Assembly (NCBI RefSeq): GCF_003952225.1
Contig: NZ_CP034437.1
Coordinates: 1,345,501 to 1,409,500 of the forward strand
Direction: 5' to 3'
DNA: 64,000 nucleotides
DNA from: Paenibacillus albus
GTDB taxonomy: Bacteria > Bacillota > Bacilli > Paenibacillales > Paenibacillaceae
The position numbers and the translations under genes were made by a program. The number at the start of each line of letters is the position of its first letter. Positions within the stretch are counted from its first letter, which is position 1. The notes beneath the pieces were generated by a model, which was not told the DNA's origin, made no database searches, and saw only the letters and a list, made by a program, of their open reading frames with translations. Of this stretch, positions 42,303 to 50,366 are shown in pieces.

Positions 42303-44084
42303 ATGTCACGGGGATTCCATTCCATTCAATATCGGTTGTTCGTACTGTTTCTGATCAGCATGTCAGCGATCGTGCTGATTGTCAGCATCCTGTATTACAA
42401 TCGGACAACAGTACAATTTCAAGAGAAGGTAAGCGGCCTGTCTAAGCAGAACGTCTCGCAGACGGCAGGTCTCTTCGATCTTCTTCTGAAAAGCTATGAC
42501 AGCATGTCCAAGTCTGTCATCGGCAACAATGATTTTTCGAGAATTATGAGTACGCCAACAGTCGACAGCCCTGCTGTCGATTATTTTAATGAGCGGGCCA
42601 TTACGAACATTCTCGGTGCCGTCTTCCTCTCACAGGAAGATCTGATCGGCATTCATGTCCTGACGGATAAAGGGAAAGTATACAATTATGGCAATTATGC
42701 CAATGTGATTGACCCCGAATACACCAAATCGCACTGGTATCAAGAGATTCAGGGTTCCAGCGGCAGTATGGTATGGCTCGGGGTTTATAAGCGTTCCATT
42801 ATTGATCAGGTCGAGAGCCGCTCCGTGTTTGCGTTCGGGCGCCGCATCTATGACCTTAACAATCACCGTCAAGTCGGCGTCGTTCTCTTCGAGACCAGCT
42901 CGCAGGCAATCGTGAATGCGATGGAGAACTTGAAGCTTGGTGTACATAGCGAGGTTTACCTGATGTCGGGGGAAGGAGAAGTGATCTCGTCGACGTCCGA
43001 GACTTGGGATGATCATTGGATGTCGACCCTGCCTCGGCCTAAGGGCGGCGTGCCTGTCGTTGTGGAGAGCGGTGGGAAGCTTATCGTGGCGTCGCAGCTG
43101 CCTTTTGCCGATTGGACGGTGCTTAGCGTAACGCCAGAGCGCGACTTGAACGTGGAGCTGGCGGAAACGAAGCGTTTTCTCATCTATGTGGGGGCAGCAC
43201 TCGTGCTTGTTGCGATTCTCATTGCGACGATTTTCTCACGGACGATCTCCTCGCCCCTGAAGCGCCTTATCTCAGAGATGAAGCAGGTCGAGATCGGTAA
43301 CTTCCGTGGCTCGCTTAATGTAACGTCTTATCAGGAAATCAATATCCTTGTTGCGTCATTTAATCAGATGGTCAATCAGATATCCGAGCTGATCGAGCGG
43401 GTGAAGATTTCGTCCGTCAGCGAGAAGAATGCAGAGCTGCAAGCGCTGCAATCGCAGGTGAATCCCCATTTTCTATATAACACGCTGGATATGATTTATT
43501 GGATGCTCGACGAGAAGGGACATGACCGGCTCGGGGAAGTGGTGCTGTCGCTGTCCCGGCTGTTCCGCTACAGCAGCCACTGGGATCAAGGCGTAGCGGT
43601 CAGTCTGCGCGAGGAGATTGAACAAACGCAGCATTATTTAACCATTATCGTGACGCGCCTTGAAGGAAGGCTCACAGTGGATGTCGATGTCGACGAAGCG
43701 TGGATGAATGTGCCGCTGCCGAAGATGACGCTGCAGCCTGTTATTGAGAATGCCGTGAAGTACGGCTTGGAGCCGCTTCTCGACTGGGAAGGAAAGCTGC
43801 GGGTATTTATCGAAGCAGATGATCGCAAGCTGCATATTAAGGTGCAGGATAACGGGGTTGGCATAGATGCCGCCAAATTAGAGCGGATTAATACATTGCT
43901 TGATAAGCCTGAGGAAGCAGCGAAGGATGAGGAAGGAATGGAAGGGATCCGGCAGGAAGGCGGCATTGGGCTTGTCAATTTGCAGCGGCGGATCCGCCAT
44001 ATGTATGGCGAAGCGTATGGGCTTACGCTGCGAAGCGAGCCGAATGAAGGCACCACAGTGATCATTACCGTTCCTTATCAGTAG
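42303..44084 (+). CDS. YesM-type sensor histidine kinase
   Basis: 593 residues, normal family length. Helix about 13-30, extracellular Cache-like sensor, helix about 280-303 (FLIYVGAALVLVAILIATIF), HAMP (SSPLKRLISEMKQVE), His-kinase box with His389 in NPHFLYNTLDMI, and ATPase boxes DNGVGID and GGIGLVNLQ. GGAGGAAAGGG lies 10-14 nt before the ATG. The partner of the next gene. It is downstream of the transporter, the reverse of the order at 23.3-30.9 kb. Likely senses the sugar carried by the importer. Confidence 0.93.
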   Translation: MSRGFHSIQYRLFVLFLISMSAIVLIVSILYYNRTTVQFQEKVSGLSKQNVSQTAGLFDLLLKSYDSMSKSVIGNNDFSRIMSTPTVDSPAVDYFNERAITNILGAVFLSQEDLIGIHVLTDKGKVYNYGNYANVIDPEYTKSHWYQEIQGSSGSMVWLGVYKRSIIDQVESRSVFAFGRRIYDLNNHRQVGVVLFETSSQAIVNAMENLKLGVHSEVYLMSGEGEVISSTSETWDDHWMSTLPRPKGGVPVVVESGGKLIVASQLPFADWTVLSVTPERDLNVELAETKRFLIYVGAALVLVAILIATIFSRTISSPLKRLISEMKQVEIGNFRGSLNVTSYQEINILVASFNQMVNQISELIERVKISSVSEKNAELQALQSQVNPHFLYNTLDMIYWMLDEKGHDRLGEVVLSLSRLFRYSSHWDQGVAVSLREEIEQTQHYLTIIVTRLEGRLTVDVDVDEAWMNVPLPKMTLQPVIENAVKYGLEPLLDWEGKLRVFIEADDRKLHIKVQDNGVGIDAAKLERINTLLDKPEEAAKDEEGMEGIRQEGGIGLVNLQRRIRHMYGEAYGLTLRSEPNEGTTVIITVPYQ

Positions 44085-44125
44085 ATGTAAAGCTTTAAGA
44101 GGCAAGCAGGAAGGAGGAGCTGCAT

Positions 44126-45307
44126 ATGGCAGTGAATATCCTCATTACGGATGACGAGAGCGTCATTCGCGAAGGCGTGAAACGGACAATTAAGCGGGCA
44201 TTCCCCGATTATGATGTGCATTTGGCAGCCTCTGCGGAGGATGCGGTGCAAGTGATGGAGAGTCAGCCGATAGATATCGTGCTGACTGATATTCTGATGC
44301 CTGGCATCGACGGGCTTGAGTTTATGAAGATGTCCCGAAGGAAATACCCCCATGTGAAGTGGGTCGTTATCTCGGCACATTCGGAGTTCTCCTATGCGCA
44401 GAAGGCGGTTCGGCTTGGTGCGCGCGATTACTTGCTGAAGCCGATCGGCAAGCAGCGCTTGGAGGAATTAATCGAACAGCTTGCAGAAGAGGCGAAGGAA
44501 GAGACTACTTCTACCAAAGAAGGCGAGCTGCTGAAGACAAACCTGAAGTACTTGCGCGAGGCCGTGTTCCAGCGCCTGGCGACTGGACTTGCGCTTGGCA
44601 ATCTCGATATTGCCCCGCTCATTGAGCGTTATCCTGAGTTTCGCCTTGTTATGGTGCGGATCGAGGAAGCGGTGAAGAACGTCCAGCTGGAGCATTTTAT
44701 TATCGAGAACGTGCTGTCCGAGCTGATTGATCAGCATGGGCAGGGCTTTGTCGTCAGCTTTGACCGGCAGAGCTTGCTGGGCTTGGTGCAGCTGCAGAAC
44801 AACAAAACAGAGGAAGGGCTGGCGCAGGATCTGAAGAAGCATCTGAGCCATTATTTGAAATTGCCCTTCCACATTACATTCTCGGAAGCCATCAAGGAGT
44901 TCAGCCGCATTCCCGAAGAAGTGAGGCGTCTTCGCCAAGCGTCCGCTCCTACAGTAGGCGACCGGCCCGAAGGCAGCGGCGACAAAGCGATTGAGGTTGC
45001 CCTGCAATACTTAAAGGCGCACTACAACGAAGAATTGTCGCTCGAGAAGGTTGCCTCTGTCGTATTCCTTAATCCGATCTACTTCAGCCAGCTGTTCAAG
45101 CAGAAGACGGGTCAGGGCTACAAGGATTATGTCATTAGCTTGCGTATCGAACAAGCGAAGGAGCTGCTAATGCAGTCGGGTCTCAAGCTCGCGGAAATTG
45201 CAGAGAGAATCGGTTATGCCGATGTGCGCCACTTCACGCAGGTGTTCCGTCGCAAAATGAATGTAACGCCAACTGAATACCGTCAGCAGATTGCGGCTGA
45301 ACGTTAG
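44126..45307 (+). CDS. YesN-type response regulator with AraC DNA-binding domain
   Basis: 393 residues. Receiver 1-120 with Asp55 (VLTDILMPG) and Asp9-Asp10, then a linker, then the AraC double HTH in the last ~100 residues (LSLEKVASVVFLNPIYFSQLF; AEIAERIGYADVRHFTQVF). AAGGAGG stands 8 nt before the ATG. It is paired with the kinase and probably activates the promoter of the binding protein gene at 39.0 kb. A terminator follows. Confidence 0.93.
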   Translation: MAVNILITDDESVIREGVKRTIKRAFPDYDVHLAASAEDAVQVMESQPIDIVLTDILMPGIDGLEFMKMSRRKYPHVKWVVISAHSEFSYAQKAVRLGARDYLLKPIGKQRLEELIEQLAEEAKEETTSTKEGELLKTNLKYLREAVFQRLATGLALGNLDIAPLIERYPEFRLVMVRIEEAVKNVQLEHFIIENVLSELIDQHGQGFVVSFDRQSLLGLVQLQNNKTEEGLAQDLKKHLSHYLKLPFHITFSEAIKEFSRIPEEVRRLRQASAPTVGDRPEGSGDKAIEVALQYLKAHYNEELSLEKVASVVFLNPIYFSQLFKQKTGQGYKDYVISLRIEQAKELLMQSGLKLAEIAERIGYADVRHFTQVFRRKMNVTPTEYRQQIAAER

Positions 45308-45357
45308 AAGAAGAGTGATAGGAGGGGAGTTTACGTCCCCGTCTGTCACTCTTCTTC
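45308..45357. terminator. bidirectional terminator overlapping a gene end
   Basis: GAAGAAGAGTGA (from about 45308) pairs with TCACTCTTCTTC (45346-45357); an inner GGGGA/TCCCC pair extends it. The right arm covers the stop codon and last codons of the minus-strand reductase. Confidence 0.82.
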
Positions 45358-46404
45358 GTCTACCGCTACGCCGAGCTGGCGGTTCTTCTCCTTGAATCGG
45401 GAGTTGTGAGAGGAGACATAGGCGGTTTTGTCCGCCTTCGGATCGAGATACACTTTAACGCTGTTCGTAGCGTTCACGGCATCGGTGAATGTGCCTGCGA
45501 TCAGATGAACCTTGCTGTCATGCATGACGAAGTCGCCTGCGGCGAAGACGCCCGGCAGGTTCGTCTCCATTTTGGAGCTGACAGGTACATTCCATTCATC
45601 CATCGCGAGTCCCCAATCTCTTACTGGGCCGAAGTTGTAGCGCAGTCCATGGTTGACAATGACGGCATCGACTGAGAGCTGCTCCGTCTCCCCAGTCTCC
45701 ATATGCGCGATGCTAACACGGTCAATCGCCTTCCCGTTACTGCTGTGCAGCGCTTGCACGGCATAAGGCGTCCGAACGCTCGCCGACGATTCCTTCATCC
45801 GCGTTACATTGCGCTCATGGCCGCCGAACTGGTCACGCCGGTGAACGACGGTCAGGCTAGCTGCAATCGGCTCGATCATGTTTGCCCAGTCAACCGCAGA
45901 ATCGCCCCCTCCGGATATAAGCACATGCTTGCCTCTGAACTCCTCCAGTGACTGCACGGTATAGTGCAGGTTCGTCACTTCGAACCGGTCCGCACCTTCA
46001 ATATCAAGCTTCGCTAACTCCAAGATGCCGTAGCCGATAGCAAGCACGACGGAGCGCGTCCAATGCTTCTCGCCTGTCGATGAGGTGAGCAGGAGCGTGT
46101 CATCCGCTTGGCGCTCCATTCCAATAACCTGTTGGCCAAGCACAACGGTAGGCTCGAACGTCATTGCCTGGGTAATGAGCTGTTCGATGAGCTTCTCGCC
46201 AAGAGTGGGGGTCAGTCCGCCAACGTCCCAAATCATTTTCTCCGGGTAGATCAGAATTCGTCCACCAAGCTCCTCACGCGCTTCAATGATCTTCGTCTTC
46301 AGCTCGCGCATGCCGCTGTAGAAAGTGGTATAGAGCCCCGCGGGACCGCCTCCGATAATCGTTACGTCAAATAATTCCAGCTGCTCGCTTACGTTCGTAG
46401 TCAT
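45346..46404 (-). CDS. YumC/YcgT-type ferredoxin/flavodoxin-NADP reductase
   Basis: A 352-residue FAD/NADPH-dependent reductase of the thioredoxin-reductase-like group without redox cysteines. FAD site [20 protein letters not shown] site [12 protein letters not shown], and the late GVFAAGDF motif. The B. subtilis relatives YumC and YcgT are ferredoxin/flavodoxin-NADP reductases. It is divergent from a siderophore uptake gene with a Fur box in front of each, so it may supply electrons to release iron from the siderophore. That link is inference from the position and the operator. Confidence 0.9.
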   Translation of the reverse strand: MTTNVSEQLELFDVTIIGGGPAGLYTTFYSGMRELKTKIIEAREELGGRILIYPEKMIWDVGGLTPTLGEKLIEQLITQAMTFEPTVVLGQQVIGMERQADDTLLLTSSTGEKHWTRSVVLAIGYGILELAKLDIEGADRFEVTNLHYTVQSLEEFRGKHVLISGGGDSAVDWANMIEPIAASLTVVHRRDQFGGHERNVTRMKESSASVRTPYAVQALHSSNGKAIDRVSIAHMETGETEQLSVDAVIVNHGLRYNFGPVRDWGLAMDEWNVPVSSKMETNLPGVFAAGDFVMHDSKVHLIAGTFTDAVNATNSVKVYLDPKADKTAYVSSHNSRFKEKNRQLGVAVDEEE

Positions 46405-46458
46405 GTTCTTGTAACCTGCTTTCCGATTGGATTCATCAAGTGTCCGCGTTATGTTAAC

Positions 46459-46473
46459 TGAGATTCATTCTCA
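46459..46473 (-). promoter_or_regulatory. Fur box in front of the reductase gene
   Basis: TGAGATT-C-ATTCTCA, a 7-1-7 inverted repeat close to the TGATAAT-N-ATTATCA Fur consensus, 55 bases upstream of the reductase start codon. Confidence 0.65.
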
Positions 46474-46481
46474 CAAAATTG

Positions 46482-46542
46482 TTGACAAAGCTTAAGTCGC
46501 GGGTTAAAGTTTGAAATGTCCTGATACTGATAATCATTATCA
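46482..46542 (+). promoter_or_regulatory. Fur-regulated promoter of the siderophore uptake genes
   Basis: -35 TTGACA (46482-46487), -10 TAAAGT (46505-46510), spacer 17. The Fur box TGATAATCATTATCA (46528-46542) matches the 7-1-7 consensus exactly and lies just after the predicted start site. Iron-dependent repression is expected. Confidence 0.88.
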
Positions 46543-46576
46543 AGTAATATCATACAACGAAAGTGAGAGATTGAAA

Positions 46577-47524
46577 ATGAACAAATTGTTAATTCCGATC
46601 GTTATCCTGTTTGTCCTGGCGCTTAGCGCTTGCGGCAGCAACGGTGATAAGAATAATGCGAGCAATGCGAATGCGGCAGGGAATGCGACTGCAAATGCAG
46701 GTGGAGACAAGACGACGAATAATGCTGCATCAGCTAATGCGCCTGCAGAATCCGGCACGATTACTTATCAATCCGAAGCAGGTCCAGTGGAAGTGCCTGC
46801 GAACCCGCAACGCGTTATAGTCCTGGCCGGTTATGCCGGTGATTTGATCCAGCTTGGCGTACCGATTGTCGGTGTGGACTCTTGGTCGCTGGCGAACCCG
46901 AACTTCAAAGATAAACTGAAGGATGCGGCGGAAGTTTCGGATGAGAGCGTGGAGAAGATCCTTGAGCTGAAGCCGGATCTGATTATCGGTATGGACAGCG
47001 TGAAGAACCTCGACAAGCTAAAGAAGATTGCTCCGACGATTGTTTACACGTATAACAAAGTCGACTATCTCACGCAGCATCTTGAGATCGGCAAGCTGGT
47101 GAACAAGGAGAAGGAAGCACAGGCGTGGATCGATGACTTCAAAGCCCGTGCTGCCAAAGCGGGCGAAGAGATTAAGGCGAAGATCGGTGCAGATACGACG
47201 GTTTCTGTAATCGAGTCTTATGAGAAGCAGCTTTACGTTTACGGCGATGCATGGGGCCGCGGAACAGAAATTCTGTACCAAGCGATGGGGCTCGCAATGC
47301 CGAAGAAGGTCAAAGAGATGACGTCCAAGGAAGGCTATTACGCGCTGTCCACGGAAGTACTGCCTGACTTTATGGGTGACTACGTCATATTCAGCAAAGA
47401 CTCTGCTGCCGATAACTCGTTCCAGCAGACCGATACGTACAAGAATACAACTGCAGCGAAGAACAACCATGTCATTGAGGTGGATTCGAAGGGCTTTTTT
47501 ACTTCAACGATGCATTCACGCTAG
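46577..47524 (+). CDS. iron-siderophore ABC transporter binding lipoprotein
   Basis: About 315 residues from ATG 46577. Lipobox LSAC (Cys18), an Asn/Ala-rich linker, then a helical-backbone binding fold (IVLAGYAGDLIQLGVPIVGVDSW; ILELKPDLIIGMDS). This is the FepB/FhuD group that binds ferric siderophores. Cell surface anchored. Start at 46577 (MNKLLIPIVILF), not the upstream in-frame codon at 46511, which would put coding sequence over the Fur box. An intercistronic hairpin separates it from the permease genes. The siderophore type is unknown. Confidence 0.92.
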   Translation: MNKLLIPIVILFVLALSACGSNGDKNNASNANAAGNATANAGGDKTTNNAASANAPAESGTITYQSEAGPVEVPANPQRVIVLAGYAGDLIQLGVPIVGVDSWSLANPNFKDKLKDAAEVSDESVEKILELKPDLIIGMDSVKNLDKLKKIAPTIVYTYNKVDYLTQHLEIGKLVNKEKEAQAWIDDFKARAAKAGEEIKAKIGADTTVSVIESYEKQLYVYGDAWGRGTEILYQAMGLAMPKKVKEMTSKEGYYALSTEVLPDFMGDYVIFSKDSAADNSFQQTDTYKNTTAAKNNHVIEVDSKGFFTSTMHSR

Positions 47525-47577
47525 ATTATCAACTTGATATTCTGACTAAAGGCTTGCTAGGTCAATAATAGGAGGGC

Positions 47578-47608
47578 AGAGGAATTCTCTTTCGGGAGTA
47601 ATTCCTCT
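47578..47608 (+). terminator. intercistronic hairpin in the siderophore operon
   Basis: AGAGGAATT (47578-47586) pairs with AATTCCTCT (47600-47608), with an inner CTC/GAG pair. No T run follows, so it is more likely a partial attenuator or processing signal than a full terminator. Confidence 0.5.
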
Positions 47609-47711
47609 TCCTTGAAAGATAAGCATTTTAAGCTTCTATTTCTCCGGAATGAAACGCGCCGCGCCGTTTAGTAAAGGCGACGGCCGTTTCACCTTGTTTG
47701 AAAGGGAATGT

Positions 47712-48758
47712 GTGAGACGAATGATGAATGTGGAAGTGGATGTGAAGGTGGAAAGCAAACGTCCAGGTCTAGCGAATACAAGCGTTAAGCTGGTTCTGGG
47801 TATTGCCGCGCTAGTTGCCGCTTTTGCAGCGGCTATGCTGTTCGGAGCTGCGGATACGACCATTCGCGATCTGTGGCAGGTGTTCTTCTCGCAAAAGCAG
47901 GGCGATACGGTAACGATGCTCCGCGAAATCCGGCTGCCGCGCGAGGTTGCAGCCATTCTCGTAGGCTCGGCTCTTGCCGTATCGGGCACGCTGATGCAGG
48001 GGCTGACCCGCAATCCGCTGGCTGATCCCGGCTTGCTCGGTTTAACGGCAGGCGCGAACTGCGCGCTTGCGCTAACGATTACGATGCTGCCGGGTATCGG
48101 GTATTTTGGCATCATGGTGGCTTGCTTCATCGGTGCGGCGGCAGGGACGGTTATCGTGCTAGGGATCAGTGCCGTTAAGAAAGGCGGCCTCTCACCGCTT
48201 CGGCTCGTGCTTGCAGGCTCGGCGATTTCTGCTTTTCTGTATGCGGTGTCGGACGGAGCTGGGTTGATTTTTAAAGTGTCCAAGGATGTCACGATGTGGA
48301 CGGCTGGAGGATTAATCGGGACGACATGGGGACAGGTACAGGCAATCTCTCCGTTTATTATCGTCGGTGTCGTTATCGCGGTTCTGCTGTCTAGACAAGT
48401 GACGATCCTCAGTTTGAATGAAGAAGTTGCGGTCGGACTGGGACTGCGGACGGTGTATGTGAAGCTTGTTTTGTACACGGTTATTACAATACTTGCTGGC
48501 GCGGCGGTTGCGCTCGTCGGGAATATGGCCTTCATCGGGCTAATGATCCCGCATATCGTACGTGCGATGTTCGGCATCGATTACCGCACGGTCATTCCGA
48601 TGTCCGCGATCTGGGGCGCGGTCTTCATGCTGCTGGCGGATACGCTGGCACGTACGATGAATGCGCCGTATGAGACGCCGGTGATAGCGATTATTGCGAC
48701 GGTCGGATTGCCGTTCTTCCTGTTCATCGTACGTAAAGGAGTGAAGCTCACGTCATGA
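47712..48758 (+). CDS. FecCD-family iron-siderophore permease
   Basis: A FecCD/BtuC-type permease with ten predicted helices. Motifs: LREIRLPREVAAILVGSALAV, QGLTRNPLADPGLLGL, and GNMAFIGLMIPHIVR. Start uncertain: AAAGG (47701-47705) lies 6 nt before GTG 47712; ATG 47721 and 47724 are in-frame alternatives, as is ATG 47649, which would add a hydrophilic 20 residues without a ribosome binding site. Its TGA overlaps the next start (ATGA). Transports the ferric siderophore with the next gene; no ATPase is in the block. Confidence 0.92.
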   Translation: MRRMMNVEVDVKVESKRPGLANTSVKLVLGIAALVAAFAAAMLFGAADTTIRDLWQVFFSQKQGDTVTMLREIRLPREVAAILVGSALAVSGTLMQGLTRNPLADPGLLGLTAGANCALALTITMLPGIGYFGIMVACFIGAAAGTVIVLGISAVKKGGLSPLRLVLAGSAISAFLYAVSDGAGLIFKVSKDVTMWTAGGLIGTTWGQVQAISPFIIVGVVIAVLLSRQVTILSLNEEVAVGLGLRTVYVKLVLYTVITILAGAAVALVGNMAFIGLMIPHIVRAMFGIDYRTVIPMSAIWGAVFMLLADTLARTMNAPYETPVIAIIATVGLPFFLFIVRKGVKLTS

Positions 48759-49771
48759 TGCCCGGTTCGATTTCGATACTCGCCCGCAAACAGCGTGTAG
48801 TTGTGACTACATTGCTGCTGTTCATTCTGCTCACGATTGTAATCAGCTTAGGGCTAGGTGCCTCTTCGCTTTCCTATAACCGGCTGCTCCCGACGTTGTT
48901 CGGGAATGGCGATTTCAATGAAGAATTCGTGCTGTATTCGCTGCGATTGCCGCGTATTCTGGTCACGCTGCTCTCCGGCATGGCGCTTGCTTTGTCCGGT
49001 GCTGTTCTGCAAGGCATTACGCGTAATGATTTGGCCGATCCGGGAATCGTAGGGATTAATTCAGGTGCTGGCTTCGCCATCTCAGTCTTCTTCCTATATA
49101 TACCGATTGATACGGGGTCATTCGCCTATTTGCTGCCTTTGGTTGGCTTTGCCGGAGCGTTCTTGACGGCAGGCATGATCTATCTGTTCTCGTACAGCCG
49201 ACGAGAAGGACTGCAGCCGGTCAAGCTGGTGCTCGTCGGCGTCGGCTTCTCGCTGGCTCTATCAGGCGCGATGGTCGTTATCATCTCGTCGGCGGATCGG
49301 GTGAAAGTAGACTTCATTGCCAAGTGGCTTGCGGGCAATATATGGGGCACCGACTGGCCGTTCTTCTGGGCGCTGCTCCCTTGGCTCGCGGTATTGGTCC
49401 CGTACGCCATGTACAAGGCAAGCGCCATGAATTTGCTGGCGCTGAACGAATCATCGGCGATCGGCTCAGGCCTCGCGGTCAATCGGGAGCGGATCGTGCT
49501 CTTGCTTGTAGCAGTCGCGCTCGCTGCAGCAGCCGTCTCGGTGTCAGGCGGCATCGCCTTCGTCGGCCTGATGGCGCCGCATATCGCGAGGGCGCTGGTA
49601 GGCACGCGGCACCAGTTGTTTGTGCCGGTGTCCATCCTGATGGGCGGCTGGCTGCTGCTGCTCGCCGACACGATCGGCCGCAACATCGCCGATCCTAACG
49701 GCATCCCTGCCGGGATCATGATCGCGTTCATCGGCGGGCCGTATTTCTTGTATTTGCTGCTTCGGAAGTGA
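48755..49771 (+). CDS. FecCD-family iron-siderophore permease, second subunit
   Basis: 338 residues, the paired FecCD subunit, with LRLPRILVTLLSGMALALSG, QGITRNDLADPGIVGI and GIAFVGLMAPHIAR motifs. The start overlaps the previous stop (ATGA), so coupled translation is likely. No ATP-binding gene follows: the next feature is a palindrome array and a terminator, so the ATPase must be supplied from elsewhere (YusV-type sharing is known in B. subtilis). Confidence 0.92.
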   Translation: MMPGSISILARKQRVVVTTLLLFILLTIVISLGLGASSLSYNRLLPTLFGNGDFNEEFVLYSLRLPRILVTLLSGMALALSGAVLQGITRNDLADPGIVGINSGAGFAISVFFLYIPIDTGSFAYLLPLVGFAGAFLTAGMIYLFSYSRREGLQPVKLVLVGVGFSLALSGAMVVIISSADRVKVDFIAKWLAGNIWGTDWPFFWALLPWLAVLVPYAMYKASAMNLLALNESSAIGSGLAVNRERIVLLLVAVALAAAAVSVSGGIAFVGLMAPHIARALVGTRHQLFVPVSILMGGWLLLLADTIGRNIADPNGIPAGIMIAFIGGPYFLYLLLRK

Positions 49772-49809
49772 GCTGTGGGAGTGAGGCGGCGCGCTTGGAA
49801 TAGTCTGGA

Positions 49810-50081
49810 GCTGAGAGCGGGAAAAGCCTCTCTCAGCATGAGCAAAGCGGTGAAATGGAAGGTAAGAGAGGGAAAACCCTCTCTCGGAGAGCAAAAGTGG
49901 CGAAAACCAGTCACTTGCGGAGCTGAGAGCGGGAAAAGCCTCTCTCAGCGTGCGCAAAGCGGTGAAATGGAAGGTGAGAGAGGGAAAACCCTCTCTCGAG
50001 GCGCGGCAGTTGCTCAATCCGGCGAAATGCCCGCCCTCCTCGTCATTAACCGAGCTGAGAGAACACATGCGTTCTCTCAGC
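49810..50081. repeat. GAGAG-palindrome array 3 (112-bp tandem)
   Basis: The 112-bp unit is present twice: GAGAGCGGGAAAAGCCTCTCTC at about 49813 and 49925. In each unit a first hairpin (arms CTGAGAG/CTCTCAG around GGGAAAAGCC) is followed 52 bp later by AGAGAGGG-AAAA-CCCTCTCT, a perfect 8-bp stem. Conserved spacers include GCAAAGCGGTGAAATGGAAGG. At 50054-50081 lies a longer palindrome, arms GCTGAGAGAAC and GTTCTCTCAGC. Convergent intergenic region after the iron permeases. Confidence 0.88.
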
Positions 50082-50098
50082 GTGCGAAGTGAGAAAAA

Positions 50099-50136
50099 AA
50101 CAAGCCGAGAGAACTTATACGTTCTCTCGGCTTGTT
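50099..50136. terminator. bidirectional terminator with GAGAGAAC core
   Basis: AACAAGCCGAGAGAAC (50099-50114), loop TTATAC, GTTCTCTCGGCTTGTT (50121-50136): a 16-bp stem with an A run before and a T run after. The same GAGAGAAC/GTTCTCTC arms end array 1. Confidence 0.88.
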
Positions 50137-50366
50137 TTGATGCGGCGTGCCAACATCGACAGTTGGATAGTTAACGCGCTGCAATTGAACCATCAAACAG
50201 ACTAGTTACTCAACAACGCGCCTTAACTACGCTAGCAGATGCTCCGACAGTAGAGTGTAAACGGACAGTCACATGATCTCAATACCATCGGCCGCTTGCC
50301 AACTCACCTAACCAATTTATTTTGGAATCCCGCGCTCTGTAGGTGTCTGTACGCTGCCAACCTATG
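50137..50366. other. gene-free stretch
   Basis: Between a terminator and the GH4 stop codon. I see no coding frame, promoter or clear structure in it. Confidence 0.5.
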
